This document shows, piece by piece, positions 25,328-38,543 of a DNA stretch of 64,000 nt. The notes beneath the pieces were generated by a model. The model saw nothing but the letters and a program-made list of their open reading frames with translations, did no database searches and was not told the DNA's origin. Origin of the DNA: Dasyornis broadbenti (Eukaryota > Chordata > Aves > Passeriformes > Dasyornithidae); contig VZRN01004712.1 in assembly GCA_013397935.1 (NCBI GenBank), forward strand, positions 1 to 64,000, read 5' to 3'. How positions within the stretch are numbered: position 1 is the stretch's first letter; each line of letters begins with the position of its first letter. Position numbers and translations under genes: made by a program.

Positions 25328-25435
25328 AAAGTGCTCTAGTAAATATGTTATTGGAGCACGAGACTGCAGTCCCAGGTCTGTCACTGTCTGGGATGTCACT
25401 TTGCCTTTCTGTTCCTTTGTGGATTCTCCCACCAT
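25328..25435 (+). repeat. MIR-like SINE remnant, forward orientation
   Basis: The blocks GTGCTCTAGT, TTGGAGCACGAGACTG, CCCAGGTCTGTCACTGTCT and GTCACTTTGCCTTTCTGTTCC follow the order of the MIR core and 3' part, namely the variable-charge and 'tgggcaagtcacttaacctctctgt' regions. It is diverged, and the central 'ctgtgtgacc' part is short. Identification is from memory of the family. Confidence 0.5.
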
Positions 25436-26164
25436 TGTTTGATCACTTTATACTGAAAATCTTTACAGGTTTTTGGTATAATGCAATGAGGCCTTGATCT
25501 TGCATTGGGCTTCCAGGTAGTGCTGCAACACTATTACTACAAAAGCAAGGAATATTCAAAGGAGGAATTGCATAGCCCCCGTCACTCTCTTGCTGAATTC
25601 AGAGTAGTACTGATGTTGACTTCAGAGGACATAGAACTGGTATCCATTTTGTTTTCAAGTATATTGAATATTTTGAAGTTTCTGTCAGCTGCTCACTGTG
25701 CTGTCAAATGCACTAATGAAAGGTTTTCCTAAAGTTAATTTTCCTACTCGTAATACAATAACCAAATTTGCTTTAACACTTGAAAAAATCCATCCATACT
25801 AAAGAGAATCAGTTGCTTAATCCTAAAATTAAAGGTTATTGCATGCAAGAGAAAATAATTACATGCTCAAAGTATGGAAAAAAAGAAAACTTTTTTAATA
25901 TGTAGGTATTTGTATAATTAAAGACTAATCAAGCATGAAGGCTGCTGACTAAACCAGAAAATGAGATTGTTGGCAAGCAATATTGTAATGTAAATGCCAT
26001 TTTTGTTTAAGTACTAAGGAGCTGGAGGAATGATATCCTGAACAGATTAAAAGCAAACAGCATTGATAATAAATATTTATCAGATTTCAAATGAAACACA
26101 CAGAGATTTTTATATTTTACATGCAAAATATATTGGCATTGAAGTATTCAGTCAGTTTTCAAAG

Positions 26165-26202
26165 TGCTCACATCTTCACTTTTTGCTCACATCTTCACTT
26201 TA
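26165..26202. repeat. Two-copy 19-bp tandem duplication
   Basis: The 18-bp word TGCTCACATCTTCACTTT occurs twice head to tail with a 19-bp period (26165-26183 and 26184-26202) and no mismatch in the 18 bases. It is a recent small local duplication in the intron. Confidence 0.9.
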
Positions 26203-27960
26203 AAATGTGGAGAACAAGCGTTCACTAATGACAGAAACAGCTTTAAAACTTAGTCTTAATCTGTAGCAATATCAGTAATGTGTAGGCAATGGAAATCAGC
26301 TAGGAGGGGCTAACATAGTTAACTGCAGATGTATAAGAACCACTCCTGGGGCTCAATAGTCAGAATTTGAGTGGCCTGTGCATGTATTTTACTTTCTTTT
26401 TCTTTTTTTCCAAAATGTTCACATTACTTTTTCAAAAACAGAGGGAAGCTTCTGAAGCTTAAATCCACACCATGAAACAAGTATTTAGTAAAGTATTTAT
26501 GGAGGGCTTATGTAGATACAGAAATTAACCCAACATAACCACCATTTTGTTGCAGAGGACTGATTTAATTAAAGATCTATATCATCTTGGGCCAGTGCTT
26601 TAAGCTTGTGGTAAACTATTGCACTGGTTAAATATGCTTGTCATAGGCGTTTGTGTTATGTTATTGTAACCTTAATCTTGTTTAGAAGTGGATATAAAGA
26701 TATTTGGCTACATCAAGGGTTGAGAAGAGTGAGAAAATGCTAGAATGCTGAATGTGTTCCTATTCCCATGCATTTTCTTTTCATTACACTGTTCCCAGAG
26801 CTGGCGCTATTCAGCATACTGAGGTCCAACAGAAACCATCTCTTAATCAAGTCTGATCACACAATAATTTAAGCAAATTCAAAACATCCTTTGGAATCTG
26901 TGAAAAGAGGCTTAAACCCAGTGGTGATGATACTGAGCCTATGAATACCTGTGCTTTAGTACATGCGCCGTGGGCCATTGCATCCTTTGTGTTGATGTGT
27001 ATCTCCTGTTGTTTCCTCACACATTTACTTTTTGGAATAATTGTCATCCCACTTGATTATGACTGAGAGATACAATAGTGTGTCACTGACAGAGTTATTG
27101 AGAGAAAGTGACAAAAGAGATTTTTGAATGTAAGGCTGCCTACAACATTATCTAATTTTTCCTATCCTAGTATAATTATATTCTATTTGCCTTTGGACTA
27201 AAGGAGTGTAGACAAGTTAAAATTAAATAATACTATGAAAATGTCTAATGCTAGTCTCTTGAATAAGCATTGATCTAATTTTCAGAAGGGCTGAGTCACT
27301 ACCACTGATATGAACTGCAGAAATTATTACTTAAACCTCAAAGGAATAGAGATACAAATTTCAGCCTCTGGATCTCTTAGAAAAGCCTTGCTCGTGTCTA
27401 TAGGTTTTATCACAGGAAAGTGGCAATTTGCAAATGCCAAAATCCAGACTAAGCTCAGCCCAAGCCAGCCTGGTTCATACAATATCCTGTGTTTATCTGA
27501 GTTACTGATCTCTTAAATGTATAACTTCACAGATGGGCATATTGATATATCAGCATGAAGGAACTTTATAAGTACTTTGTAAGTCCTCCAAGCAATTCAT
27601 ATTTACATTAGTTTAATGATGCTAAGGATTATGTCCGTAAAAACACACCAAGGAAAATAGTGGGAAAAGTATAAAACTTTGTGTGTACTCAGTCAATCTA
27701 CAGTGGTCCAATGAGAGGAAAGTGGAAGAGGCAGTAAAGCACATTTAGATCAAAGCTATGCAACTGATGGTCTGTGAGCCAGGTCTGACCCATAGGAAGT
27801 TTCTATCAAGACACCAGGTGAGCAACTAAAAACAAAATAAAAGGCTTTGAAGGCAACTGCACGTTTGCTTTGCCCTTGCGTGTGCCATTGCTTGTGGGTC
27901 ATGAGAGCAGCCCAAATACCTAAAGGAGGTGAGCAGCTGAAAAATCTGCCTTTTGATATT

Positions 27961-27986
27961 TGTTTGTTTGTTTGTTTGTTTGTTTT
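27961..27986. repeat. TTTG tetranucleotide microsatellite
   Basis: About six TGTT/TTTG units occur in a row, ending in a short T run. This is a simple intronic microsatellite. Confidence 0.9.
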
Positions 27987-30900
27987 TCATACATAGCTGG
28001 CTGAACCTTAGTAACAAATTTTAGGTTCCCTGTTAGCAAAGGAGCCTGATTCTTTTCTTTTACAGAGATTACTTTGTCTCCGGAAGATTAGCGATCCTGT
28101 CAAGCACGTGATAATTCCTTTTTTGTTTGTTTATTTTCTAATGTAGTGTTGTATAAGTTACAAGAACAGTTTACCTGTTATTTCTAGAAGGGATATTACC
28201 ACAGTTTTCTGAGGAAAACATAGAAAGGTGTAAATTATTTAAAGGCTGAAAAAGACACTTTCACAAATCATTAAACTACCCTGTGTTTTGGAACATGGAG
28301 AGGATATTCCTGGGATATTTATCTGAGGGCTCTTCAGGTCAAAAGGAGAATGGAGTCAGCAAAAAAAGAAGCAGTTCCATACAGAAAAAGCAATTATTCA
28401 CAAAATAAAAATGAAGATAATCGTTAGAAATGTCAGCATATATATGTGAAATGCCTCTATTACTTATGAAAAAAGTCATTACTGCCATTTTGTGCTAAGT
28501 ACCAAGCAGTTATTTCATTGTAACCATGACTTGTCTAATATTCATGTATATGGAAAACCTACAGAGAAACCTCAAACCACCTGGTGAAATGTAGCATGTC
28601 TCCCAGCTCTCTGGCTTTATACTCCTTGACAAGCATCAACCTAAACAGGGCTTAAAAATGCTCAACACTAGTGTACATCATCTCCATCTACCTTCAAGAA
28701 TCAATAAGGAAATGCAAGCCTCATCTTCAGTGCGTGCTTTTGAAAGTCTTAATCTGATTCTGTAGGCTAACAATATCCTTTACTCCAAACCATAACATGT
28801 AAGACCACAGTCCAGGTTATAGTGTCTCTTGGAAGTCTGAAAGTCAACCAGATGCTGCTCTGTTTTCCAGGACTGTCCAAAAAATTTGCCTTCTTTTCAG
28901 ATAGAATCTATCCCTCATCTGAGCAACAGATATTGAAATTTGCAGCTGTTTTTCTGGACATGCTGTATTTGATTTTGTAATTTCTTCACAGGAGAAAGCA
29001 TTATCACATGGATTAGGCAAAAATCAGACCCAAGGATATGCAGTCATTTCAGCAAATACTTGACTTCAAACCAGAAAAAGAAAACAATAAAAACAGGGCA
29101 ACTGACAAAATTGTGCATGGATAAAATAAAACTGTTAAGTCTGATTTCCTCCATTTTACTTTATCACATACACATGAACCCCCATGCTATTTGAGAAATT
29201 AGATTCAAAATAAAGAGCTTAAAACTGGGAAATTTCAGTACTACCAAAACACTTGCTATGGGAACTTATGGAGGGAGACTCTTACTAAATAAAATCAAAA
29301 TGCGCATCACTCTTAAAAGAGTTGCAATTCCAATGGAATGAATAATAGAGCAATAAATTTTTCCACTGCATATTTTAAAGTCTGTTTGAAAAAAGAAAAA
29401 TTAACAAAATATTGTAAATTAATCCACATTTAGAATATAAACTTCACATTAGGGTACTGGCTTTAAATTTCTATGGGGTGATTCAGCACTTCAAGAAATG
29501 GGACAATGGTCTGAGGAAGAGAAAGAAAAGATAAGTACACTTCCCACTTCTGGCAGATACGGGTTTTCCCTGTGAAATAAAGTCAGTCATACCACTAAGA
29601 TGGTACAGCACTGAGCAAACGAGATTTGCCTCAAGAGCTGAGTTTATAATCATCAGGGAAATAACCACTCTCATTTTCCTAAAACTTGTTCCTTTGCAAA
29701 GTTCCTAGCATTCTTTTAACAGCTGAGCAACTCAAGACATTTTTTTCTTTTTTTTTTTTTTTTTTTTGGTTGAGAACTGTAGATTCACTGAAAGCAAATC
29801 TATTCATGGCATCTGGTTAAATCATCTCATAAAATAGTATCTTAGCCTCAGGTTCAAGCTTTTCACTGCACCTGATTCAGACATGAGTCTTCAACCAGGG
29901 TCTCCACATGCCTGTGAGTGCCCTGATTTGGCAGAACAATACACGCTTGAGGGCTTTTACTTTTCCATCTTGAAATATAAATAGTTCACTGTTCATCAGG
30001 CCAGAAAGAGAACTTATCCTCTTACTTGTCCCAGTGTGCATGGTAACTTTTACTAAGGAAACAGCTCTAAACAGCAGCCGAGAAATGTAACGAGCCTGTA
30101 ACTTACTGTGTATAAGTACATCTTTTCTGTTCAAGAATTATCTGTTGCAAATTTTAATGAACAATTTCTCTAAGCGCTAAGCAAGCCCAAAAGGAGCTGT
30201 GTAAATATTCCAGATGTAAACTAGGGCTAGAAACTTTGTTCTCTCTTGGGAGAAGAGGGGCCGAATGTATAGGCTACATGATATTCTATCATTTGTTTGG
30301 ATGGGACAGCTGCCACTTTAGCATAATGAGTGCTACTTTTCCTGTGACGGCTGCCTGGTGTTTGGATTGTGTCTGGCTGATTTTCATTTTATAATCATGA
30401 AAACTGAAGAGATATTTCATAAGCTACTTTAAGGGGGAAAGATGATTGATTCAGAAAGATAAGATGCATAGGGAGCATATATATAATTAAGACGAATCAG
30501 ATTTTTTTTTAAATAATTGGTATCTTCCAAGCAAAACGAATAATCTTTAATGCAGGTAATAAGTGACTTCCAATCACTCAACACTAATTCTATTATAAAG
30601 AAATGCTGTCATTCTTTTAGAAAGTACAACTAAAATAAATCCCTAAATATCTAAATGTTACTTCAAATAGGATTGGAAGTTTATAAGCAAAATTTGACTT
30701 TTAATGATATTAGGTCAATACAGACTTTAAATAAGAGGAATTACAGGTTCTGAAAATAAAGTTTTAGCCTTAGTGTTTTGATAAAGATTCGTGACCCCTA
30801 GCCCTTTAAAAATTGAACTTAGGCTGTAAAAATATCACTTCTTATTGATCACATGGTTATTAAAGTCAGTCAAATGCTCAATTTATATGTCAAACACTTG

Positions 30901-33900
30901 TAATATTTCCTGTAAATATTAGAACAAAAGAAGAACGTGACAATATTTTGTTCAGTTACCTTAGATTTATTCAGCTTTTCATCACAGAGAAATAATAAAT
31001 GTCACTAAATAATGCATTAAATATGCCGAGCATTTATCAAAGCTAAATTAATTTACATCTGCATCATGTATGTGTGTTTGCATGCAGTAGTTCATGTATA
31101 TGAAGGCCAGCACATACCCATCCGTGTAACTGGGTGTGACAGTGTAAATTCAGCATGGGGTCTCATTCTCTCCTTTCAGTACACCTCCCTACCCCCTGCC
31201 ACATTCTTGCAACCTTTGGAAGGTGTGGTTTATTTGTTGAACCTCAAGGAGAATGAGGAAACTTGGTAAGTCAACAGATATTAATTAAATGTCGAAGGCA
31301 GGTCTTTAAGTACCTTCAATATACGTTGCTTCTAATGACATTCAAGTGTGCTTACAAGGGAGGTCAAGGGGGGGATCTTTAGATTCCCCAGGCTCCCCCA
31401 AGATGCCTTTCCATAACCAAATGCTTTCATACGAGTAATCAAAGGAAACCTTTAGTCAACCACTGGGGAGTCTTTACAGCCCGGCTTCGATTGGAGTCTG
31501 AGTGGAGGCCTGTGAGCAGGAGGTGTTTGTAAGCATTTCTAATGGCATTTTGATGTACATGTACAAAATTGATGTCGGAAGGATCATTGTAAACTCCCAA
31601 ACAGTTGAATATTGAGGACATTTTCAGGTGGCAGTCAGATTCTGGCTGGGTGAGCCCAGTATATTTTCTCATGTCACAGTTGATTAGGTTCACAGGGAAG
31701 TGGAAAGAGTAAAAAATTCTCTTATTACTGCAGCAATGCCATATCAGCCTCTTTTCCCTTTGAATGCAACATTAGTTTTTGTCCAGAACTCTAACTGCTT
31801 TCTACAGTTTGGGGAATTGTAAAGCAGAAACAATTTTCCAAGCTAGGCTGACCTTCACAGTAATGAGAAATGACTGGAATTTCTCTCTATTTCTCTAACA
31901 TTTGGTGAAGGGGGATAGGAGGTATGTGTTTGTTTTACCTGATATTATGTTGTGGGCGTCTATTTGGCACTTTGAGCCTAATTTTTTTCCATTCAGGAGA
32001 TTACATGGACTGCTGCACCATCTGACCCGGTAGCCAGCCCTCAAGTGTATAGAGAAGTGACAAAAATGCACTTTAAACCTTCTGTTATCACAGCAGTGAT
32101 GGCATTTTGTTTCAGCCATTAAATGATTTTTTTTTTTTCAATGGATGGCTATTTTCATTTACTCTTCAGTACTTGTTCAGGTGATGAGCAATGGTCTCGA
32201 GAAAATTTAAGATTCATTACCAGCCAGGTAGATGGGGAATTCTCCAAGTGGACATACATCTGCAGAGTGTTTTCCTTGTGAATCTGGTGCTATAGCACCA
32301 CAATGCTGATCATCTCTTAGGGGTGGGATAAGAAAATTCTGCAGTTATGTGCAAAGCAAGTAAGTGCTGTATCTGAAGAGTCTTTAACAGCAGCACATGT
32401 GTCTAGAAATACGAGTTGCTTCCTTGTTCTTTCCAGGTTTTTCAGAATAAACCTCTTTGCCTGTGGAATCTGAGCCCTCTAGCAATGTGTGGTGGTCCAG
32501 GCTGGGTCTGCCCTGCAGATGCAGAAGTAGCACTGCAGAGGTGTCAATATAACAAGGCAAGGTTTCATGAAGCAAGATTCAGTGCCAGGAAGAGTAAAGA
32601 CACTATGATAGGGAATTAAAAGCAGTGAGCCACCCAAGCAAACATGCAAGATCCCAGGCACAGCCTACACTGAAATCCATACTGCTGCATCTTCATGGTG
32701 GCATCGGTATGAGCTAGATGGGCTTGGCTCCACCTGCTCCTGATTACAGTGCAGACCTCTCTACCACTGGCATCTGTGCTAGTAAAATATCTAGAATTCC
32801 TGGAAATGGGCAGAGGTGAAAGCATGTCAAATGGATGACGAATTGAATAAAATCTCTGCCTGCAAATCACTCACATAAGAAAGCTGAGTGGTAGTTTCAG
32901 GGAATTCATTAAGTTTCAAGTGTTTTACCTTAATTCTGGCTTTATTATAGCTAGAGCAGGCTATGGAAATGTCAAAATATCATGGAGGAAGCAGGTTTTC
33001 ACCTCCTTTTACTGTGGAGGAATAAATGGTTTCGTGATATTTCTAGAAGAAGGTTGCATAATAATTTGTAAACTTTCAAGAGTTTGACTTTATTCCTCTA
33101 CTCTTACTATATCTGAAAGGCCTGAAATAGTGAACATATTCCATTAGGTTGGAGAGCCATATTCCTAGTTAATCTTTGTGTGTTATAGCCACGTTAGGAC
33201 ATTGCTTTGTTTCCTTGTTAATTGCCCATAATATGGGGAGCAAAGTCAAGAAATATTAAATTCCATGATCATGCTCTAACACTAAGAGTGCGATATCTCA
33301 TTGATTGCAATTAGTGGGGCCACCAGAGCTTCCACCTGAAATTTTTGAAGCCATCAATGTTAGTGGCATGCTATGATACTAACAAGGAGATTTTTTTTCT
33401 GATCTGCTCCGTTGCTCAGAAATACATGTATGTCTGCAGCTCATCGATTATGAACGAGGTCAATAGGGGGCGAATTCCTTGAAGTTGTGAAGAACATTTC
33501 CTTTGTACTGATACAGAGCATTAGAGTAAGTTTAATTTAGATACTTTTTATCTAATTTTATAGTAAACTGTTTGGTACTCATGCTTGTGTTTCTCTTCCA
33601 ATCTTTTAAGGTAGATATTTCTTGAAGCTCTTAACAGATTCTTTCTTAGCCAGTGGTACTTTCTCTCTGTATTCTCTTTGCTCTGTACTTGATTATCGTG
33701 AGTAAGAAAGACTGGATTCATGTGGCCCCTAAAATGAACAGAAATAAACTAAAGCAAAATCTGAGTGGATCAAGACGTATCTGCTGTCTTTTACTTTCTA
33801 GGAAAGGCGAACACAAGGGAGGAAGAAGCAAATAGTCAAGACTGCTTGCACACTTGGATTTAAGTTCTTTTCAGGAAACCCTCTTTCTTAGTCTTCATAT

Positions 33901-34043
33901 AAGACTGGACAAATATTTTATATCCTAGGAACCCTGTAAGATGTAAGAATGAGATTATAGAGAGTTATGATAGAGAAAACTAGAGGTGTTAATGCTTGAT
34001 AAAACAGAGCTCATATAATGCCTTTGCTTAAATTAGTTGCAGG

Positions 34044-34173
34044 AAATAGATCCATAGTCTGAAACACTTCTTTCCTTTTATGATAATTAGCAATCCCCTG
34101 CTTTGTTCAAATAGATTGATAATCTGAAGCACTTCTTTCTTTTTGTAATAATTAGCAATGCCCTGCTTTGTTC
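34044..34173. repeat. Two-copy 65-bp tandem duplication
   Basis: Positions 34044-34108 and 34109-34173 are two head-to-tail copies of a 65-bp unit that begins AAATAGAT and ends CCCTGCTTTGTTC. Aligned by eye without gaps they differ at about eight positions, so the duplication is moderately old. The units are adjacent with no spacer. No coding frame or known element was recognised. Confidence 0.92.
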
Positions 34174-36864
34174 ACTATTTGCAGTGTTCTGATGTTTGAT
34201 TCGTACTTCCATCTATACCTAACTTTTATGAAGGCCTCATAAAAGGACAACACATTAATTAAATATGTTCAATATTCATCAGTATTCATTGCAAAGCAAT
34301 TGCAAACATGTGATCTTCCTTTTTTCTACTGGTAATGTTAGTCATACTTTTGTCTAGTCCTGAACCAAACACTAAGTCTAATACTCACATCATGCTAGGG
34401 TAAATCAGATCCCACTCTGTAGAAGGTCAAGTGCAATACATAGTACAAAAGCAGTGCAAATGAGATTGATCTTAGTGACTCTGAATTTTTGGGAAGTTTG
34501 TCTTCATAGCACAACTAGAACTTTATGACTCTGACTTGTTTTCATCCTTGAGTTTCTCTTAAACACTCTGCACATGAGAAACATCACTAGAGCTCTTGGC
34601 ACAGCACCATGTTCAGAGCCTTCCCTGCCAGGTGACATTGAGAAGTCTTTCACAGTGTAAGGCAAGATTTGACACTGGAAACACAAAAGCTTTAGGTCTG
34701 TTTCCATGACTGATAAATCAGTGTCTGGCACTGGCAGGCTTTACTGAAAGAGGCACTCCCTCAAGCATTTCTTATTTGACTAGAGAAGGAAAGTGTACAT
34801 TTGTATTAAATTGGGCACACAAGACAAGATACACTCCAACTTTAAAAAATAGCATTAGTGTCTCCACACCAAGTGCTTTGGGACCTGGATTATATGCTTG
34901 GCAGTTTTGTGTTTGTTTTTCTATCCTAGGTAGCAGTGACAAATGTGAACACACCCAAATAGGAATGAAAGTTGTCCTACCTCCTGATCTCTCTCCCTAG
35001 TGTATTATAAAGGAGCATTGGTACTTGTGTATGTAACAGTCTAAATGTATGAAAACTGATAAGCCAGTCTCAAAGCAATGGGCTTACTAAGAAAGGGACA
35101 AAAAAACCATCTAAGATGTGTGGAGAAGTTGCCTGCAGCTACTAGGGTACATTAAATTATCAATGCCACAGTCAACTTGGGGCCATCTTCTTCAAAATGG
35201 AGAAGCTTATGGATGGGCTGCTGCAATGAGAAGGGTGTATGTGGGGTCCCAAGTACATGAATGATGCAAAGGAGCTCTGGCTGTCTTGTCTGCCGCTGGC
35301 AAGTGGTGGAAGCTAAATCTCATCAGGCTGCCAAACTGAGGATGAGGAGTATTGTATCTGCATCCCATCAGGACCCACAGACTGAGTCCACACACTCCCT
35401 GTGGCTGTTAGGAACTCATTCAAATTCTAAAAATTGTCTGCAGGAGCAGTTAGTGAAACTAAAACCAGTATCTAAACATAGGAGAAATAAAAGCATTATA
35501 TAAATATTGAAAACAGTACTCATTCCTGGTTCTAGCCTGCAGGAAGCAGTTGAATGCTGCCTTAAACTGTGGAGAGCCAGGACTTTGCTGCTCTTGCTCT
35601 ACATGTCTACAGGAAACCTCGGCATAACCTTTAGAGTGTGATCTCCTAAACACAAATAATGTTCATAGCAATTATTTTATCATTTTCCAGTCCATCCTGC
35701 TGCTGACCAGAATTGATGACACAGCAGCAGAACAAGCAAGGCCTACACAGACATGCCCAAGAATGTGTGACATAGATATACAGTGTCATCTTGCATCTCA
35801 CCCTGCCATAATTTTGCAAGCAGAATGCCCTTGTAGAGCTAAACCCTATCCCTCACCTTTTTATTGAGAGGGTCCCCTTCTCAATCCATTTTCTCCATCC
35901 CAATTTCCTCTACTTCCACCCAAGCTGGGTGGAGGTGCAGTCATCCACCCTCTGGACTCTCACACTTGGCCTAGCTGCTATACCAGTAATTCTCCATGCT
36001 TTTTCTTCCTCAATTCCTTCCAGAGAGCTCAGGACTGTGAAGCCACTAGGCCTGGGCAGCAAGAGGAAAGAAAGCCTTTCCAGAAAACAACAGCGTACCA
36101 GTCTGCTGAAATGGGGATTTACAGGGTCCTTAGCTTTGGTGAAAAGAAGTGAAGTATAAAACATGGAGTAGCATTACTCACCTCTGTTCATCAACAGCCG
36201 GACTTGCTCTCAGTCCCCCATTCAACTTGTTGCAGTACTTGGAGATTTCTGAATCCCTAATGAAACAAATAGCATTTATTCCTCTTCCAGCCACCAAGGA
36301 AGCTTTATCATTTGGTGCCTTTTCCTTTCTGCCATTAATGTACTCTTTTTGAAATACATGTAGTTCCTTTTTACCAATATAGACAACACTGAAAACAAAA
36401 AATACACTAAATAAATCTATTAAGCATAAATTATTGTCCCAACTTGGCTGAGTATTCTTTAGAATAATACTGGTTAAAAAAACTAAGGAAAGGACAGCTT
36501 TCAAACTACCTTTTTCAAAGAGATTTCCTTATCCAGGCTTCTCTTACAGCTCAGTCTCTCTGTATTTTAGCACAGTAATTTTGCCTACCCTCCTTGACAC
36601 AATGCCTTACTGGAGTGTCATAACCAAATCACAGCGATCAGCAGTCAGACTGACTTTCACTTTTACCATCCTAGGGCAGTTCACAGCTCCTTCTGCTCCT
36701 GCAGAACAAAGATGAAATTGATAAAAAAGATGCAGAGCAGAAGTGAGTGTTAGGGAAGTATCTAGAAGGACAGGCTAAGGCCACTGGGCTGCATGAAGTA
36801 TGAGCACACTCTGTAACATTTCCCATTCCCAAAGACATTGTCTTAGCAGACAAGCAAGACAAAG

Positions 36865-36985
36865 GAATTACGATTATCTCCACTTTACAGATGGAGAAAT
36901 GAGTTAGTAAGAGATTAACTAACTCATCCAAGGTCATTTAGGGAGCCTGACAGGCACAGAAAGAGGACCTAGATTTTCTGAGTTC
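36865..36985 (-). repeat. MIR-like SINE remnant, reverse orientation
   Basis: The blocks ATTATCTCCACTTTACAGAT, GGAGAAATGAG, GAGATTAACTAACTCATCC, AAGGTCATTTAGG and GAGGACCTAGATTTTCTGAG correspond in order to the reverse complement of the MIR core and its 3' flank. This is the clearest of the four MIR-like pieces in the window. L2-family 3' ends share part of this sequence and cannot be excluded by eye. Confidence 0.55.
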
Positions 36986-37964
36986 CTGAGGAAGGACCAG
37001 TCTCTGAGAAATAGAATCCTAAGCTATGTTTCTTAATAGAAGAATCTCGTATTAAAACGTTACAAAAGTAAAAATGCAATTTCTTTACCTTTCAGTTTGA
37101 TTAATGGATTTTTCACAACACTACAATAAAGCAAATTCCTTTTCTTATATAGAGTATTTGAATCTTTTTTTTATTATTATTTTTTGTAAGAAAGTAATGA
37201 TGGGGGGAAAAAATCCCCTTTTTTTGATTAATTGCAGGTGAATGTTGTTTTCTCTTCTTTTTGGCCAATACTTTCTAGATATCACACAGATGTATTTTAA
37301 AGTGCTAGGATTTGGCATGATGATGAGCCAACTAGCAAGAGACCACCCTTTACAGACAATATATTAGTTGAAAAAATTGAGCTTCCAGACCTTAATCCTC
37401 TAAGAAAATCTGAAACCTTAGGGGAAAACTTCCACTTGGCTCACCCTATTTGATTGCTGGTCAGTACATGAACCTTGTTTTAGGAGCGATGTGATTTCTA
37501 TCGAAAGTAAGCTGTTTATAATGTCCTACAGGCTATTATGGTTCAAATGCTAGTTTCTAAAGTTCTGGAAAGGAGTCTACATTCAAGCAGCGTTCAAAAG
37601 ATTGTAGGATTATTTTGTATTCTCTCTGAAGTGGAATGTGATTTGATCTTCATCAGCTAATTTATATTAATTAATTTTGTTGTTTTGTTTTTGAACATTT
37701 TATGAACTCACAGAGAGATTATTGACCCATCTTTAAATGTTTTTGATAAGAAGATACAGCAATTGTCATCCAATGGTTAGTAATAATTACCATAATAGGT
37801 ATAAATTATTTTTAGGGGATGAATTTTTTTCCTTGTGAAAGTAAAGTAAAGCTTCAAAGCAAAGGCAAAGTGAGTTAGGTGGTGTGCACATCAGGACTTT
37901 CTGTGAGTTCCCTTGCAGAGTAATATTGCAGAGCTGTAGAAAAGAAAAGCTGTAGAAAACAGGG

Positions 37965-38543
37965 TGTTGTGGTTTAACCCCAGCAAGGAGTTAAGCCCCA
38001 CACAGCCACTTATTCAAACCCCACAGTGGAATGGGGAAAATAAAGAGTAAAGGTAAAAGATTGTACATTGCAATAAAGACATTTTAATAGGTAAAGCAAA
38101 AGCTGTGAGCACAAGCAAAGCAAAACAAAGAATTAATTCACCACTTCCCATGGACAGGGAGGTGCTCAGCCATGCCCAGGAAAGCAGGGCTCCATCACAT
38201 GTAACGGTGACTTGGGAAGATAAATGTCATCACTCTGAATATCCCCTCTTCCTCCTTCTTCTCACACATTTTATTACAAAGCAGGACACCATTGGGTACT
38301 GGGATATCCCTTTGGTCATTTGCTGTCCCAGCTGTGTCCCCTCCAGCTTCTTGTGCACCCCCAGTGTCCTCCCTGAGGTGGTGAGGCAGTGTGAGACACA
38401 CAAAAGGCTTTGGCTCTATGCAAACACTGCTCAGCAGTAACTAAAACATCCTGTGTTATCAACAGTTTTCAGCACAAATCCAAAACACAGTCCCACGTAA
38501 TGTACTGTGAGGGAAATTAACGCCACCCCAGACAAAACCCACA
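37965..38543 (+). mobile_element. Degenerate avian LTR-type element (probable solo LTR of an endogenous retrovirus)
   Basis: The stretch begins TGTTGTGGTTTAACCCCAGC and ends CCCCAGACAAAACCCACA. The ends are imperfect inverted repeats with TG...CA termini, as in an LTR. The start, a central CTCAGCAGTAACTAAAACATC, the TGTGTTATCAACAG block and an AAATTAACGCCACCCCAG block match an LTR-like family I recall as abundant in bird genomes. It is about 580 bp, consistent with a solo LTR. No gag, pol or env coding sequence lies beside it. The word ACAGG occurs one base outside each end (37959-37963 and 38545-38549), a candidate 5-bp target-site duplication. The family name and the retroviral class are not assigned. 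Orientation is that of the remembered consensus and may be arbitrary. Confidence 0.62.

Noticed and set aside
25480..25640. A block near GAGGCCTTGATCTTGCATTG thought to be another ancient repeat piece.
   Set aside because: Only scattered words resembled a remembered repeat, with no consistent order or borders.
38105..38440. A 111-codon plus-strand frame and an overlapping minus-strand frame.
   Set aside because: They lie inside the LTR-type element at 37965-38543 and have no retroviral protein motifs.
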